This document shows, piece after piece, positions 33,186-44,440 of a stretch of 64,000 nucleotides of DNA. Numbering within the stretch: the first letter of the stretch is position 1; every line of letters starts with the position of its first letter. The position numbers and the translations under genes are program-made. Source of the stretch: Cymodocea nodosa (lineage: Eukaryota > Streptophyta > Magnoliopsida > Alismatales > Cymodoceaceae); contig CM072337.1 in assembly GCA_036874045.1 (NCBI GenBank), positions 5,766,001 through 5,830,000 of the forward strand. Reading direction: 5' to 3'. The notes beneath the pieces were generated by a model. The model had not been told where the DNA came from. It did no database searches and was given only the letters and a program-made list of their open reading frames with translations.

Positions 33186-34984
33186 CTTCCCCCATACTTA
33201 AATTTTGCTAGTCCCTTAGCAAACTAAGATCTAACTAGTTAGTCTTTCTAAAGTTGCTAGAATTAAGTCTTCATTTTGTATCTTCAGAATACATAAATTA
33301 GATTACTATATAGATATTCTGTATTTTTTAGCAATCTATTTTAACATTGTTTTCTACTCTTCAACCTGCAAATATATTTAAAACATATGTAAATTACATA
33401 CAAAATATATTAGCATCACATAGGTGGTAATTATATTATCCTTTTTTTCTTCTTTTCAACATCTATTATCCTGAATTATCTAATATGATTTCCAGAATAA
33501 ATTTCAACTACATATGAATCAAAACACAATCCAATTCAATATGATTAAAACAAGTAGAATAATGAATTGTATCTCAAATAAACAACTTCAAAAGTCTATT
33601 CTAGATTCATACTTCAATAATCTTAGATAACAGAAAATATACTTGATTCAAAAGATATCTGTATTTCACAAAACACTTTTATCTTTTCAGAATAGTATAT
33701 GCATATTTGTACTTTAAAAGTTAATTTGAAAAGATTGAATCAAACAAGAGCTTTCTAGTGTACCCATGTATCAAGCTTTCAATCAACAATCTCAAATCTG
33801 ATCAAGATCTTAGGTTGCTAGATTTAAAGAGTCCTTTTTGAGGTCAACAATCCTTACATACCTATCTGCTCAAGTATAAAAGGCTCGTGATCAAATAATT
33901 CAATAAACTCTCAAAGTTTTTCTCTTTTTTTCTTTCTTTTCTTTTCAACATAGTATGTATACATATTTCATTAATACAGATGCAATAAAACACAAATCTC
34001 ATATAATCCTGCTTCTATTATTTACTGAAAATATGAATCCATATCAATAAGTTCATACTTTTGTTGTAGTTTAATAAGATTTTAGATAATTTACTGAGTT
34101 TTAGTTAAGCATTCTGATTTTTTTTTAAAATAATCAAACTGTTAAATTCATAAAATTTAGCAAAAACATAAGATACTATATCTAGATTTGTATTAACTGT
34201 AAAATTTTTGTAGCATCTTATATACGCTTCTAAATTTAACATTCAAGTAGTTACAGGTATTAAAAATTTTACAGTCTCAATTATTGGATAGTTCAAGAAA
34301 TTTCGGTTAGTTATAGCAAATTCAAAAAATTTTTCAATTTCCATAGAATTTTGTAGCACCATCCTAGTTCCTCTAATTAACAAAATTACTTGGGTTTTAA
34401 TCTAATTGCCTCCCCCCCATACCTATATTTTGCATTCTCCTCAATGTAAAAGATTTTACAGTAAATACAGTAAATGTAGCAGGCATGAATATTGTTTTGT
34501 TGACTTAGCACCTAACTCAATGAACTAAGTTCGTTGAGTTAATGAATAACTCCGCAAACTAAGTTTAAATGTAAATTCAGGATAAGTAATCAATTACATA
34601 CCTTGTTCTTTTGTATCTCCTTCAATATCTCCTAACTTTTGATTCTGAAAAACTTTTCATTCACAAATAAAAACAGAATATATAACAAAATAACATTTAA
34701 CAACAAAACATAAATTGTTAAATTAGTGTCTTGTGTGGAACCTAGACTCCTATGCCTTTGGTGGCTCACAAGCAAGCCAATTGGTTTCCTAGAATAGATA
34801 CCAACAAACTAGATTGATATTTTGTTTGTTTTCTTTTCTTTTCTTTTTATAGAATAAAACAAAAACTAACAAATTTTTTTCTTTTCTAAAAAAATAAATG
34901 CAGATTACACACAACATTAAAAGTACAAAATCACAATTTAAGAGCATAATTGAAAAGTAGTAACAAGTGAAATAAATGTGTCAC
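33186..34984 (-). other. Family G 3' non-coding region
   Basis: Inverted equivalent of 7171-9060, with the LTR-proximal purine tract (plus-strand view CTTCCCCCATACTTAAATTT at 33186) and the inner one (TGCCTCCCCCCCATACCTAT near 34410, then CATTCTCCTCAATGTAAAAG). Poly-T and poly-pyrimidine runs near 33915-33950 and 34830-34880. No ORF supported. Confidence 0.65.
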
Positions 34985-35360
34985 TCCAAGCAAACCTTTT
35001 AGGCATAATTCTTCTTGCTATTAATTCTATTTTAATGCAGTCTACTTTCCTTTTTAACTTGTAAACTTACAGTATGTTATCAATACTAAATATAAGTATA
35101 TTTCCATTAATGAAATGAAATGCAGAAAGGGATCCTTTTTTGTTCCAAGATAATATTGTTGTTTCTATTTCTACATCTATTTCAATATATTCCTCTTCCC
35201 ACTTCCATTCATTTAAGTCTTTTATAATCCATATTTGAAATTTCATCAATTCATCCCACCATATTATCAGACATAAAGTAGGATCATCATATTCATTATA
35301 CCACATTCCTAATTGAATTTTATCATGTTCTATAGAAGGTGGTTTAGCTATGTCATACAT
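34985..35360 (-). pseudogene. F-box-associated ORF of family G, C-terminal third
   Basis: Open frame of about 97 codons from 35360: IAKPPSIEHDKIQLG, then WYNEYDDPTLCLI, WWDELMKFQIWIIKDL, and LSAFHFINGNTLIFSIDNIL. This is the second half of the FBA-like domain ('LCL....VEIWVMKEY' core plus the last two strands). The normal stop codon position reads TGG. Upstream it is joined to spacer DNA rather than to gag, so gag and the first two thirds of this ORF were lost by deletion. The best preserved stretch across all six copies. Confidence 0.65.
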
Positions 35361-35979
35361 GTTGAATTATTAACATAAATATAGTTAAGTACATAGAATT
35401 ATAGCAATGTTCAGATTCAAATTCATTTAAATTTGAACATATATGTATATTTAACTCACATTTCATTTCGTGTTATGCAGAAAATAGAATTTCTTTAATC
35501 TATAAACATATTCAGGTATTTTTAAATAATTGTGCCTTTAAGCACATCATAAAATTTTTTAAAACAGTCTTGTAATGCTTCAAACACATATATATATTCA
35601 ATTTTTTTTTTTTTCAATACTATAAATTAAATCATTCATTAACAAACATACAAATTCACAAGCATATTGGTTTTCAAATATTCATATATATAAATACATT
35701 GATTAAATTACATTCAATCTAGTATTTTTCGGTACAAGTAGATGAATAATATATATATGTGAGTTTTTTTTTTTTATTCTCCAAGAATATCCATAGAGGT
35801 GATAACAAGTGAGTCTCAATGAACACTCAAACAGCCTACACCAAGAGTATCCAAGGAGGCAAAAGCTTGTAAGAGGCCTTATTAGGCCTCAATATAGTAG
35901 ATTTAAAAAACTCACAAGAGTAGGTGCTTGGTAGTAGGTGTAAATGCACCTAGTAGATGAATAATGCATTTAGTCTCTA
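35361..35979 (-). other. Family G spacer after ORF1 (contains a retroposon insertion)
   Basis: Corresponds to 43370-43750 inverted, including the words TTCATTTAAATTTGAAC and ATATGTATATTTAACTCA. It is interrupted at 35751-35952 by a separate insertion. No gene. Confidence 0.55.
35751..35952 (-). mobile_element. SINE-like retroposon with 13-bp target-site duplication
   Basis: A 202-bp insertion flanked on both sides by GTAGATGAATAAT (35738-35750 and 35953-35965). The uninterrupted family G copy has a single ACAAGTAGATGAATGATATA site (reverse complement of about 43368-43393), which serves as the empty site. A run of 13 T begins at about 35766, so on the minus strand the insertion has a poly(A)-like tract near its 3' end. 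It is richer in GC than its surroundings and has no ORF. I could not recognise clear pol III A and B boxes, so SINE is inferred from size, tail and duplication only. Confidence 0.65.
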
Positions 35980-36775
35980 TTCCTTCGTTCATCTACTTCC
36001 TTTTAGAACTTTTCTAATTGTAACTCTTATTTGTTTATCCATTCTATAGCTCTTGTAGCTTCTCTAAAAGGTCTTACTATAGTAGTTACAGTAGTAGTAG
36101 TAGAAACATAATTTCTATATTTCTTCATTGAAATGGTTCTAGATCTTATTCTTTTTTATGTCCATTTTATGAAGTCAATAGCTTCCACCATCAGTAGTAG
36201 AATCAGATCTCCATAAAATAATTTCTTCTTTACTGCTTTGAGCTTAGAGATTATTACTTTGTACCAATTCACTTGATTTTGCTAACAATTGCATATGTAG
36301 CCCATTTGATAAATTGACTAAGATTAATATCATGGCATTGTCTTTGATAAATAGTCTTCACCAGTATAGTTGCCACCATGTGTGCCTTTCTATTTAAGTA
36401 CTTCATTTTATTTAATAGTGGCACATTAGGATCACTAGCTATGCACTACTTTATTTCTTATTCAGTCCATTTAATTGCAGTTATGCTTTCTAGGATTTCT
36501 ATCCCTTTATTTCTAAGTCTAAAAATGTTGTGGAGAAGCTCAGGTGTTAACTGAATGTCATCATTCTCCACATTAAAAATTAAAGTTCCTTCTACTTTTC
36601 TCAAATTTGCATAAAAATTAGGCACTAAGTTTTCATAAACTACATGCCTATTTGTCTTTGAAATTATATTCAATAATCCCTAGAATTCAAATAACTCTCT
36701 AATGTCCTCCATTCCAATCCAGTTTAATAGCTTATTGTAAATAATGTCATACCCCTTTATTTCCTAATATTTATC
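35980..36775 (-). pseudogene. Family G ORF1, C-terminal domain only
   Basis: C-terminal domain of ORF1, 5' truncated. Reading from 36775: GYDIIYNK.., then GMEDIRELFEF, an open run of 71 codons with RHVVYENLVPNFYANLRK, DDIQLTPELLHNIFRLRN, GIEILESITAIKW, and further on VATILVKTIY and YAIVSKIK, followed by a helical end near 35990. It resembles the 'putative plant transposon protein' domain. The SIM-bearing N-terminal half is absent; it starts about 150 bp after the LTR and primer site, so an internal deletion has joined the leader to this domain. Confidence 0.65.
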
Positions 36776-36928
36776 ATTTCTGAAATATTGAAAACTTGGT
36801 TTATGTGTAGTTTTATAGTATTAAGCATGATATATTTTATTTGCACATATTTATATCATGTACAAGTGCACTGTTTGGGGTTATTAAGTTAACTCTTAAA
36901 CTTGCTTATGCAATGGCACCAGAAGACT
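36776..36928 (-). other. Family G leader between LTR and ORF1
   Basis: Short non-coding leader on the minus strand, from the end of the LTR at 36929 through the primer site at 36921-36910 to the ORF1 fragment. No other feature. Confidence 0.55.
36910..36921 (-). other. Primer binding site, tRNA-Asp-like
   Basis: The reverse strand reads TGGTGCCATTGC, seven bases after the LTR end CCAATACA. It differs by two transitions from TGGCGCCGTTGC, the primer site known for Athila/Tat elements. A similar word stands at 59651-59640 in the second gypsy element. This supports a Tat/Athila placement of family G. Confidence 0.65.
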
Positions 36929-38963
36929 TGTATTGGATTTGAGAACTTATATTTATTAAATGGTGGTAGAAGTGCTTTTTAATTTGCTTTTATGCTTATG
37001 TAAATAATTACTTTTAGAAGTAAACAAACAACCTTTCACACAATTTAGATATTAAATCCAATTTCTGCTTTTAACTACAAGTGCATAGTGTATATTGTAT
37101 TTGTGTGCAAGAATAGGTCGATCTCATAAAGATTGAGTAAGAATTGTGTACTGTTTAGATTTTTATATTGGAGTTTATTTATTCAGTTAAGCACTCCGTT
37201 GAGTTAAAGTTAATATAACGGACTTAGTTTGTTGAGTTATGGCTAACTCAATGGACTGATCTCATGGACTTAAGTTAACTCCACGAGTTTATCTTTCCAG
37301 CTAAATATTGCTATTTACAGAGGAATTCAGCTAACCATTGGGTGGTTCCACAGATTGTAAATAACATCAATTAAGCTCTTTAATGTTAGTTAATATTAAA
37401 TTTATCATTAAGCAATACTAACATTCAAATGTTTCAAACAGTAACCATTAAAATCTTTAAGTATCTGGAACGAATCAATTTCAGTAAACTGTAAAACTAT
37501 TTTCTATTTTCTGAATCAAATAAGCATAAAACATTCACAATATTGACAATGATAACATTAATTACAATACAAAACAAACAATACAACACTTTAATACTAA
37601 ATGTAAACACAGATAATTTGTTGCTTTTGGTATTTTTGTTTTGATATGTTCCTGAAGATGAATGAAAGGTGAAATGTAAAAATCTCTATCGACAGTAAAA
37701 ACTTCCATCACAACATGCGATGCGATTACACCACTGAAAACATAATCACTTACAATCCTGCCTCCTCTCACTATAAAATCATGAGTCTAGAATTGTAAGA
37801 TGATCTCCTCTTCAGCATACTGGCATCAACCCGAAACCAAGGCTAGAAGCTTTACGATCTCATGAGATATGAGTCAGTGCTTGGTGAAAATGGCTTCCCT
37901 TCCCATGATGCGATTACTCCTCACAGTGGTTGTTAGGCAATATGTTTGGCTCAGAATCAACTCGACATTAGGAAAGTATCCTCATAGACCTCCAATGGTT
38001 GGTGATTTTGGTGGTGGTGTGGAGCTTTAGGGAACTTCCGACGCTTCCTACAGTTAGTGCAGTTCTCCACCACTGCACACACTTTTTCTTTATCTTTTAT
38101 ATTTCTTACAGTAGTGACTGCTCTTGCTTAGATGATCGATTGGATTTCCTTCATTCATATCAACAATGGTGATTTCTTCTTTATTCCATGAATGAATTCC
38201 TACGTGATACGTGCAATCGTGGTTTTCCTTCGAATGTCCTATTTCTATAACTACTACAGTGATATATTAGTCTTCATTTTAGTCAAACACTTATCCTTTA
38301 AGTTCTGTAAAAACTCGAACACTTATTTGTAATTCTTTGAGTTTTTGTATCTACAAAATACGTGACTGAACATAGAAAACTTATCTATTTGTTAGTCATT
38401 TTATAAAACTCGAACAATTATCTATCCATGCATATGAAAACTCGAATAGTTATCTAACTCTTCAATTTTCATTACCGAACGCACATAGAAAACATGTGAT
38501 AGCTTAAAACATTAAAAAATACGTGCAAATAACTTAACTATATGAGTTCAGATATTTCAGATACTTACGAACCTAACTATCCGATGTCTAGATGCATTTC
38601 GGATAGTTAGCAGATAACTCACCGAACATTCACTTAAGTCATACATTAAGGTTTCAACACGTGTATTCCAGGAAATAATAAAATATTCTTTAAGCATTAA
38701 AACATAACTGTTCAGTACATTAAACATAACTCTACAAAATAACAGAAAATTCAGATACTTAAGGATTTCATAGCCTGTAATTCACTAACAATTCAGAAAT
38801 GTACTTAATTAATATTAATTCTTCGAAATTATGTAGATTCTTTCATTAACGCATATAACAGTGCAATTATAACATAATGACTTAATTCTCATATGATAAG
38901 CAAAATATTATGCAATTAACGATCATTTACCCCTTAATATTATGTACTTTTTTATTCTAAACA
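36929..38963 (-). repeat. Family G 5' LTR (2.03 kb)
   Basis: In the coding direction it starts TGTTTAGAATAAAAAAG at 38963 and ends CCAATACA at 36929. It precedes the primer site, leader and ORF1 domain. It contains the Sirevirus-like segment at 38290-38540 and has a small extra segment near its end (36940-36975) that the other copies lack. Short inverted-motif cluster at 37190-37290. Confidence 0.8.
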
Positions 38964-40515
38964 TGCATAGTAACAACTCATTGAGTTACAGGTTTAAAAG
39001 TATAAAAAGATCACGTGAGAACTCATTAAGTTAGTATTATACACGTGTTGAATTTAAATATTTTATTATGTCACATGAGTTGCACATATTTAATTCATTA
39101 AATTAGCATAACTATATACGTTGAGTTACTTGATTACACACTAAGGTAATGCGTTGTGTTAGTATTACAAGCTTATAAGTTATTTCTTTATTTCACGTGA
39201 TACATATATTATTATTTATATCAAGTCTGTTGAGTTAAGCTTAACTTAATGAGGTAAGTTCGTTAAGTTACAATTAAGTTAATGAAGTAAGTCTATTGAG
39301 TTACACTAACTCCATAGACCTATTATTTTCTAATATTCAAATGTGAGTAGTTGTAAAAATAAGAAATTCAAAGGAAAACTATGATTGCACGTATCATGTA
39401 GGATTTAAATCATAGAATGAAGATGAAATCACCATCATTAATACGAATGAAGGAGATCCAATTGATCATTTAGGCGGAAGTAGTTATTATTGAAAGAAAT
39501 ATAAAAAGAAAAGAGAAAGAACGAAGAATAAGTGTGGAGAACCACACTAACTACAACAAACATCAATTGTTCCTTGAAGCGCCACCACACCACCACCAAA
39601 AAATGAGTATTTTATTATTATTTTAAGGACACATATCGTGACTTGGAAACTTGACTTAAGTTGTCTTTCAGAAGGTTAGAAGCTAACTATCTAAAATGTG
39701 TTCAAGCATCAGATAGTTATGTTTTCAAAATATCTGAAATACCCTTTTACATATTTAAAAGTGAAAAAATTATTATATGCAAATTCACAAAGTTACTCAT
39801 GTAGGGTTACGAAACCTTTGTAAAGTTTTAGTTAAGTTTATGGATACTCGTAAGTTTACGAAGTTAAGGTTACGAAACCTCATTAAGTAGAATTATGCAC
39901 AGGTGAATTTAAATGTTTTATTATATCACATGATTTGCACATGTTTTATATTAAGTCCATTGAATTAAGTTTTACTCAACGAGGGAAGTCCATTGAGTTA
40001 CACTAACTCCACGGACTAGCTATTTTCTAATATGTCACTATTATTAGTTGCAGAAATAAGAAATTTAAAGAAAAACCATGATTGCAAGTATCATGTCGGA
40101 TTTAAATCGCAGAATGAAGAAGAAATCTCATCGTTGATATGAATAAAGGAAATCCAACCGATCATTTAGGTAGAAGCGGTTACTACTAAAAGAAATATAA
40201 AAAGAGGGGAAATACGAAGAAAGAGGGTAGAAAGGTATGGAGAACCGCACTAACTTTAGGAAGCGTCAGAAGTTTCCTAAAGGTCTACAACACTACCATA
40301 ATCACCAACTATCAGAGGTTTGTGAGGATACTTTCTAGATGTCGGGTTGATTTCGAGCCAAACATGGTGACTAACAACTATTGTAAGGAGTGATCACATC
40401 ACAAGAAGGGAAGCCAATTTCACCAAGCACCAACTCATCTCTCAAGAGATCATAAAGCTTCTAATTTGGTTTTGGGTTGATGCCAATATACTGAAGAGGA
40501 GACCAACTTACAAGT
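38964..40515 (+). repeat. Two family G LTR fragments in tandem, plus orientation
   Basis: 38964-39602 matches the LTR from about 170 bp inside its start (equivalent to 9230-9830), ending in the CCACCACCACC block. 39603-40515 begins again earlier in the LTR (GAGTATTTTATTATTATTTTAAG, equivalent to 56818) and runs to ACCAACTTACAAGTCTTGG (equivalent to 57735). Both are on the strand of the ORF1 that follows at 40516, so they are remnants of the 5' LTR of this plus-strand copy, duplicated or partly converted. The LTR end and primer site are missing. Confidence 0.7.
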
Positions 40516-43369
40516 CTTGGTAAGAAAATTAGAAATACAACTAGGGAAAAATAGCTAGAAAAGGTAGAGTCTGACCTCTTCTTTTTTGTGAAAGTTTTAG
40601 TAGATTTGAATGTCAAAATACTTGCAATATGGAAACAAGAATACGAGTGGCAACAAAAACTACTGTTAATAGGGAGAGAAGAATCAAACTAAACAATGAG
40701 GTTGCCCTAGAATTTATTAGATGCAAGTCCAAACTATGATTCATACAAACTATAGTTACACATGCGAGGATTCGACATGAGCAACAATGAAGAGAACAAG
40801 TTGAAGTGCCTACAGAAGAAGAGTAGCAATCAGAACCTTCATACCAACAACAACAGAGAGAGGAAATAGAAGTGTCTGTAGTAGTAGAGTAACAGTTGGA
40901 ACCTTTATACCAACCACAACTAGGAGATAAAGTTGTAATCACAGGTCTAGGATTTAAGGAGGAAAAAGAATTAGAAAAGTTAGTTAAACTCTAAAAATAT
41001 CAAGGTGTTGATGAAACCCTAACAAGAGTTAAAGCAATTATTCTATTTTACGGAATCCAAAGGAAAAGGATCCAAGAAAGAGTACAAGTAAGAATTAATA
41101 TTAAATTACAATAACACCAAGAAGCAGCTAGAGCACCAGTTGCAAGAGAAGTTGAGGCTAGTCCTTTGAGACCAGCAAATATAAAGGAAGAAGTAAAATA
41201 GGAAGAGCCAAAACCTATGGCTCAAGGGCCTAAAGAGCTCATTTTTGTTGACTTACTATCTGAGGAAGAAAAAGTAAGGGTAGTATTTACAATAGGGCAT
41301 AAAGAGCCCATTTTTGTAGATTTATTATCAGAAGAAGAAGAAGATCAGGAGCAACAAAGAGAAGAAGAAAAACAAGCTGAAATTAGTTTGCAACCTAAAG
41401 AAGTTGAAAAGAAAGTAAGGGTAGAATCTGTTGTGCCCAAGACTCCATCCCAATCTACCACTAAATTAAAAAGAACAATAACAATGGAGATTAGTTGTGA
41501 GGAGGAAGAAGAAAGGGAAAGTTGAATAGAAGAGCACAAAATAGGAAGAAAAAAATTCAATAGATTCCACTAAAGAGAGAAACTCTTTAGCAATTTATGG
41601 AGAAAATATAAGATAAAAGTATAGAAAGTTCTATAGGCTCTCCATCACAATTTAGAGTAGAAGAACAGGAATCTTCAAAACATTTTCAACAACCTCAACA
41701 TCAAGTTTAACATTCTAAAGAAAAATTTATGGAACAAACCCCTAAAGAGCAACAAATTCAACTCCTTGACCTGTCTGAAGCAATAATTCTAAATAAAGTT
41801 CATTTCTAGAGTTAGGAAGCATACAATAAGTATCAAGAAATAGAAGTACAACATTATTTACAGTAGGCCAGTAGATTGGACTAGAATAGAAGATATTAGA
41901 GAATTATTTGAATTTCAGAGTCTATTGGAATTTATTCCAAAGCAAAAAGCGTATGTAGTTTAATTCCACTAAAGAGAGAAACTCTTCAGCAATTTATGGA
42001 GAAAATATAAGATAAAAGTATAGAAAGTTCTACAGGCTCTCCATCACAATTTAGAGTAGAAGAACAGGAATCTTCAAAACATTTTCAACAACCTCAACAT
42101 CAAGTTTAACATTCTAAAGAAAAATTTATGGAACAAACCCCTAAAGAGCAACAAATTCAACTCCTTGACCTGTCTGAAGCAATAATTCTAAATAAAGTTC
42201 GTTTCTAGAGTTAGGAAGCATACAATAAGTATCAAGAAATAGAAGTACAACATTATTTACAGTAGGCCAGTAGATTGGACTAGAATAGAAGATATTAGAG
42301 AATTATTTGAATTTCAGAGCCTACTGGAATTTATTCCAAAGCAAAAAGGGTATGTAGTTTAATTCCACTAAAGAGAGAAACTCTTCAGCAATTTATGGAG
42401 AAAATATAAGATAAAAGTATAGAAAGTTCTACAGGCTCTCCATCACAATTTAGAGTAGAAGAGCAGGAATCTTCGAAACATTTTCAACAACCTCAACATC
42501 AAGTTTAACATTCTAAAGAAAAATTTATGGAACAAACCCCTAAAGAGCAACAAATTCAACTCCTTGACCTGTTTGAAGCAATAATTCTGAATAAAGTTCG
42601 TTTCTAGAGTTAGGAAGCATACAATAAGTATCAAGAAATAGAAGTACAACATTATTTACAGTAGGCTAGTAGATTGGACTAGAATAGAAGATATTAGAGA
42701 ATTATTTGAATTTCAGAGCCTACTGGAATTTATTCCAAAGTAAAAAGGGTATGTAGTTTATGAAAATCTAGTGCCCTATTTTTATGCAAATTTAAGAGAG
42801 GAAGAAGGAAATTTATTTTCAAATGTGGAGGAAGTTAATATACAGATAACATCCGATCTTCTCCAAAACTTATTTGGATTAAAAAAATGAAGGAATTGAA
42901 ATTCTAGAAAAACAACTGCAATAGAATGGATTGAATAGGAAATTAAGCAGTACATAGTCAGTGATCCTCGTGTGCCATTACTTAACAAAATGAAGTATTT
43001 AAATGGAAAGACACAAATGGTGGCAACTATACTGGTACAAGCTATTTATCAAAGATTAGGTCATGAAATTGAACTGAGTTAATTTGTCAAGTGGGTCACC
43101 TATGCAGTTGTTAACAGAATTCAAATAAATTGGTGTAAAGTAATAATTTCCAAACTGAGAGCAGTAAAGAAGAAATTATTTTATGGAGGTTTGATTCTAC
43201 TATTGATGGTGGAAGAAATAGAATCATTTCTATGAAAGAATACAAAAATTATAATGCTATTAGTACTTTTATTGTTGGACCTTCTAGAGACTTTATAGGA
43301 GCTATAGAATAGATAAATCAATTAGAAAAATTCTAGAAGGAAGTAGATGAACTTAGGAAGAAAGATTAA
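40516..43369 (+). pseudogene. Family G ORF1 with a triplicated central segment
   Basis: Plus-strand ORF1. A basic N-terminal part and Gln-rich middle are followed by two SUMO-interaction-like motifs, ELIFVDLLSEEE (41235-41270) and EPIFVDLLSEEEEDQ (41304-41348), in an open frame of 102 codons. Then comes a 399-bp unit present three times (41564-42757) and the C-terminal domain: FYANLREEEG, NVEEVNIQIT, then AIEWIE, KMKYLNGK, MVATILVQAIYQRLGHEIELS, VTYAVVNRIQINWCK, KKKLFYGGLI, with a stop at 43367-43369. That domain resembles the 'putative plant transposon protein' family. Stops shared by the three units show that decay preceded the triplication. Role unknown. Confidence 0.7.
41564..42757 (+). 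repeat. Three tandem copies of a 399-bp unit
   Basis: ATTCCACTAAAGAGAGAAAC starts units at 41564, 41963 and 42362. The units are almost identical (a handful of substitutions, such as CTTTAGC/CTTCAGC and GTTCATTTC/GTTCGTTTC) and 399 is divisible by three, so the frame is kept. Each begins in the acidic part of ORF1 and ends inside the start of the C-terminal domain. Other family copies have the unit once. Confidence 0.92.
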
Positions 43370-44440
43370 ATATATCATTCATCTACTTGTAATATGAAAG
43401 TATTTGATTGTATGTAATGCAAACTATATATGTAAATGAAATTTTGAACATCAATATACTTTTGAATTCGTATGTTTGTGAATGAATGATTTAATTTAGA
43501 ACTATATTGAAGATAAATTTTGTATATGTATTTGTTTAAAGTTTTGCGGGACAAGTTTTCAAAATTTTATGAATGATGTGGTTAAATGCACGATGATTTG
43601 ATAATATCTGAATATATCTACATACTGAAAAGTAAAATTTAATTTCTATATAACAGGAAATGAACTATGAGTTAAATATACATATAAGGTTCATATTGAA
43701 ATGAATTTAAATTGAAACACTACATTAATTCTATGTATTTAACTATATTTAAGTTGATAATATGTAGGAAAAGAAATTTAGAAATTAATATGAGAAGTAA
43801 GTTGCTTAGGAAAATTTACTAAATGTTAACTCAACGATGTTAGTTTGTGGAGTTAACCTTAACTCCATGAAATCAGTAATAAAATATAAGGTCACTCCAT
43901 TGAGTTAACTGTAACTCAACAAAGTTAGTCTGTGGAGTTAGCAAATAGAAACCTGACGCTAGTCTGTTGAGTTAGCAGTAACTCAATGAGGTTAGTTCGT
44001 TAAGTTAGGAATAGTAAGTAACCGAGGTCACTTCATTGAGTTAACTGTAATTTAACAAAGTTAGTTTATGGAGTTAACTGAATGATAATTCTTTTCTCCA
44101 TGTACAAAACTTTATGGGTTTAGTGGTTACTGAAATTTAAAAAAATGAGAAGTGGAACACATCCATAAAAACAGAAACCATACCGCATGCTAATAAGACA
44201 TGTTCTTGCAATGAGATTCATTTGCATTATGGACGTGCATTATAAATACAGAACAGAATATTATTTACTAGTTACCAACAATTGAGGAAATACAATAGAA
44301 CTCACTAGGGGAACTAGAAGGAGAAGTAACTGATTCAACTTCATCCGTCAATAGTTGTTGATTTAGAACAAAGCTTCAGACTATTATGTAATTAATTTTC
44401 TACAATTTACTATATGTTGAGAGTTTATGAGCATATGGAG
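43370..44440 (+). other. Spacer between ORF1 and gag (family G)
   Basis: Non-coding DNA of about 1.07 kb, colinear with 28266-29229 inverted. A dense cluster of short inverted motifs lies at 43825-44085: alternating GTTGAGTTA, GTGGAGTTAAC and TAACTCAAC/TAACTCCAT units. No ORF is conserved. Confidence 0.6.

Noticed and set aside
41345-41560. Ser-rich ORF on the minus strand
   Set aside because: It is the reverse complement of the acidic, Glu-rich part of ORF1; poly-Glu codons read backward as Ser/Leu. A shadow frame.
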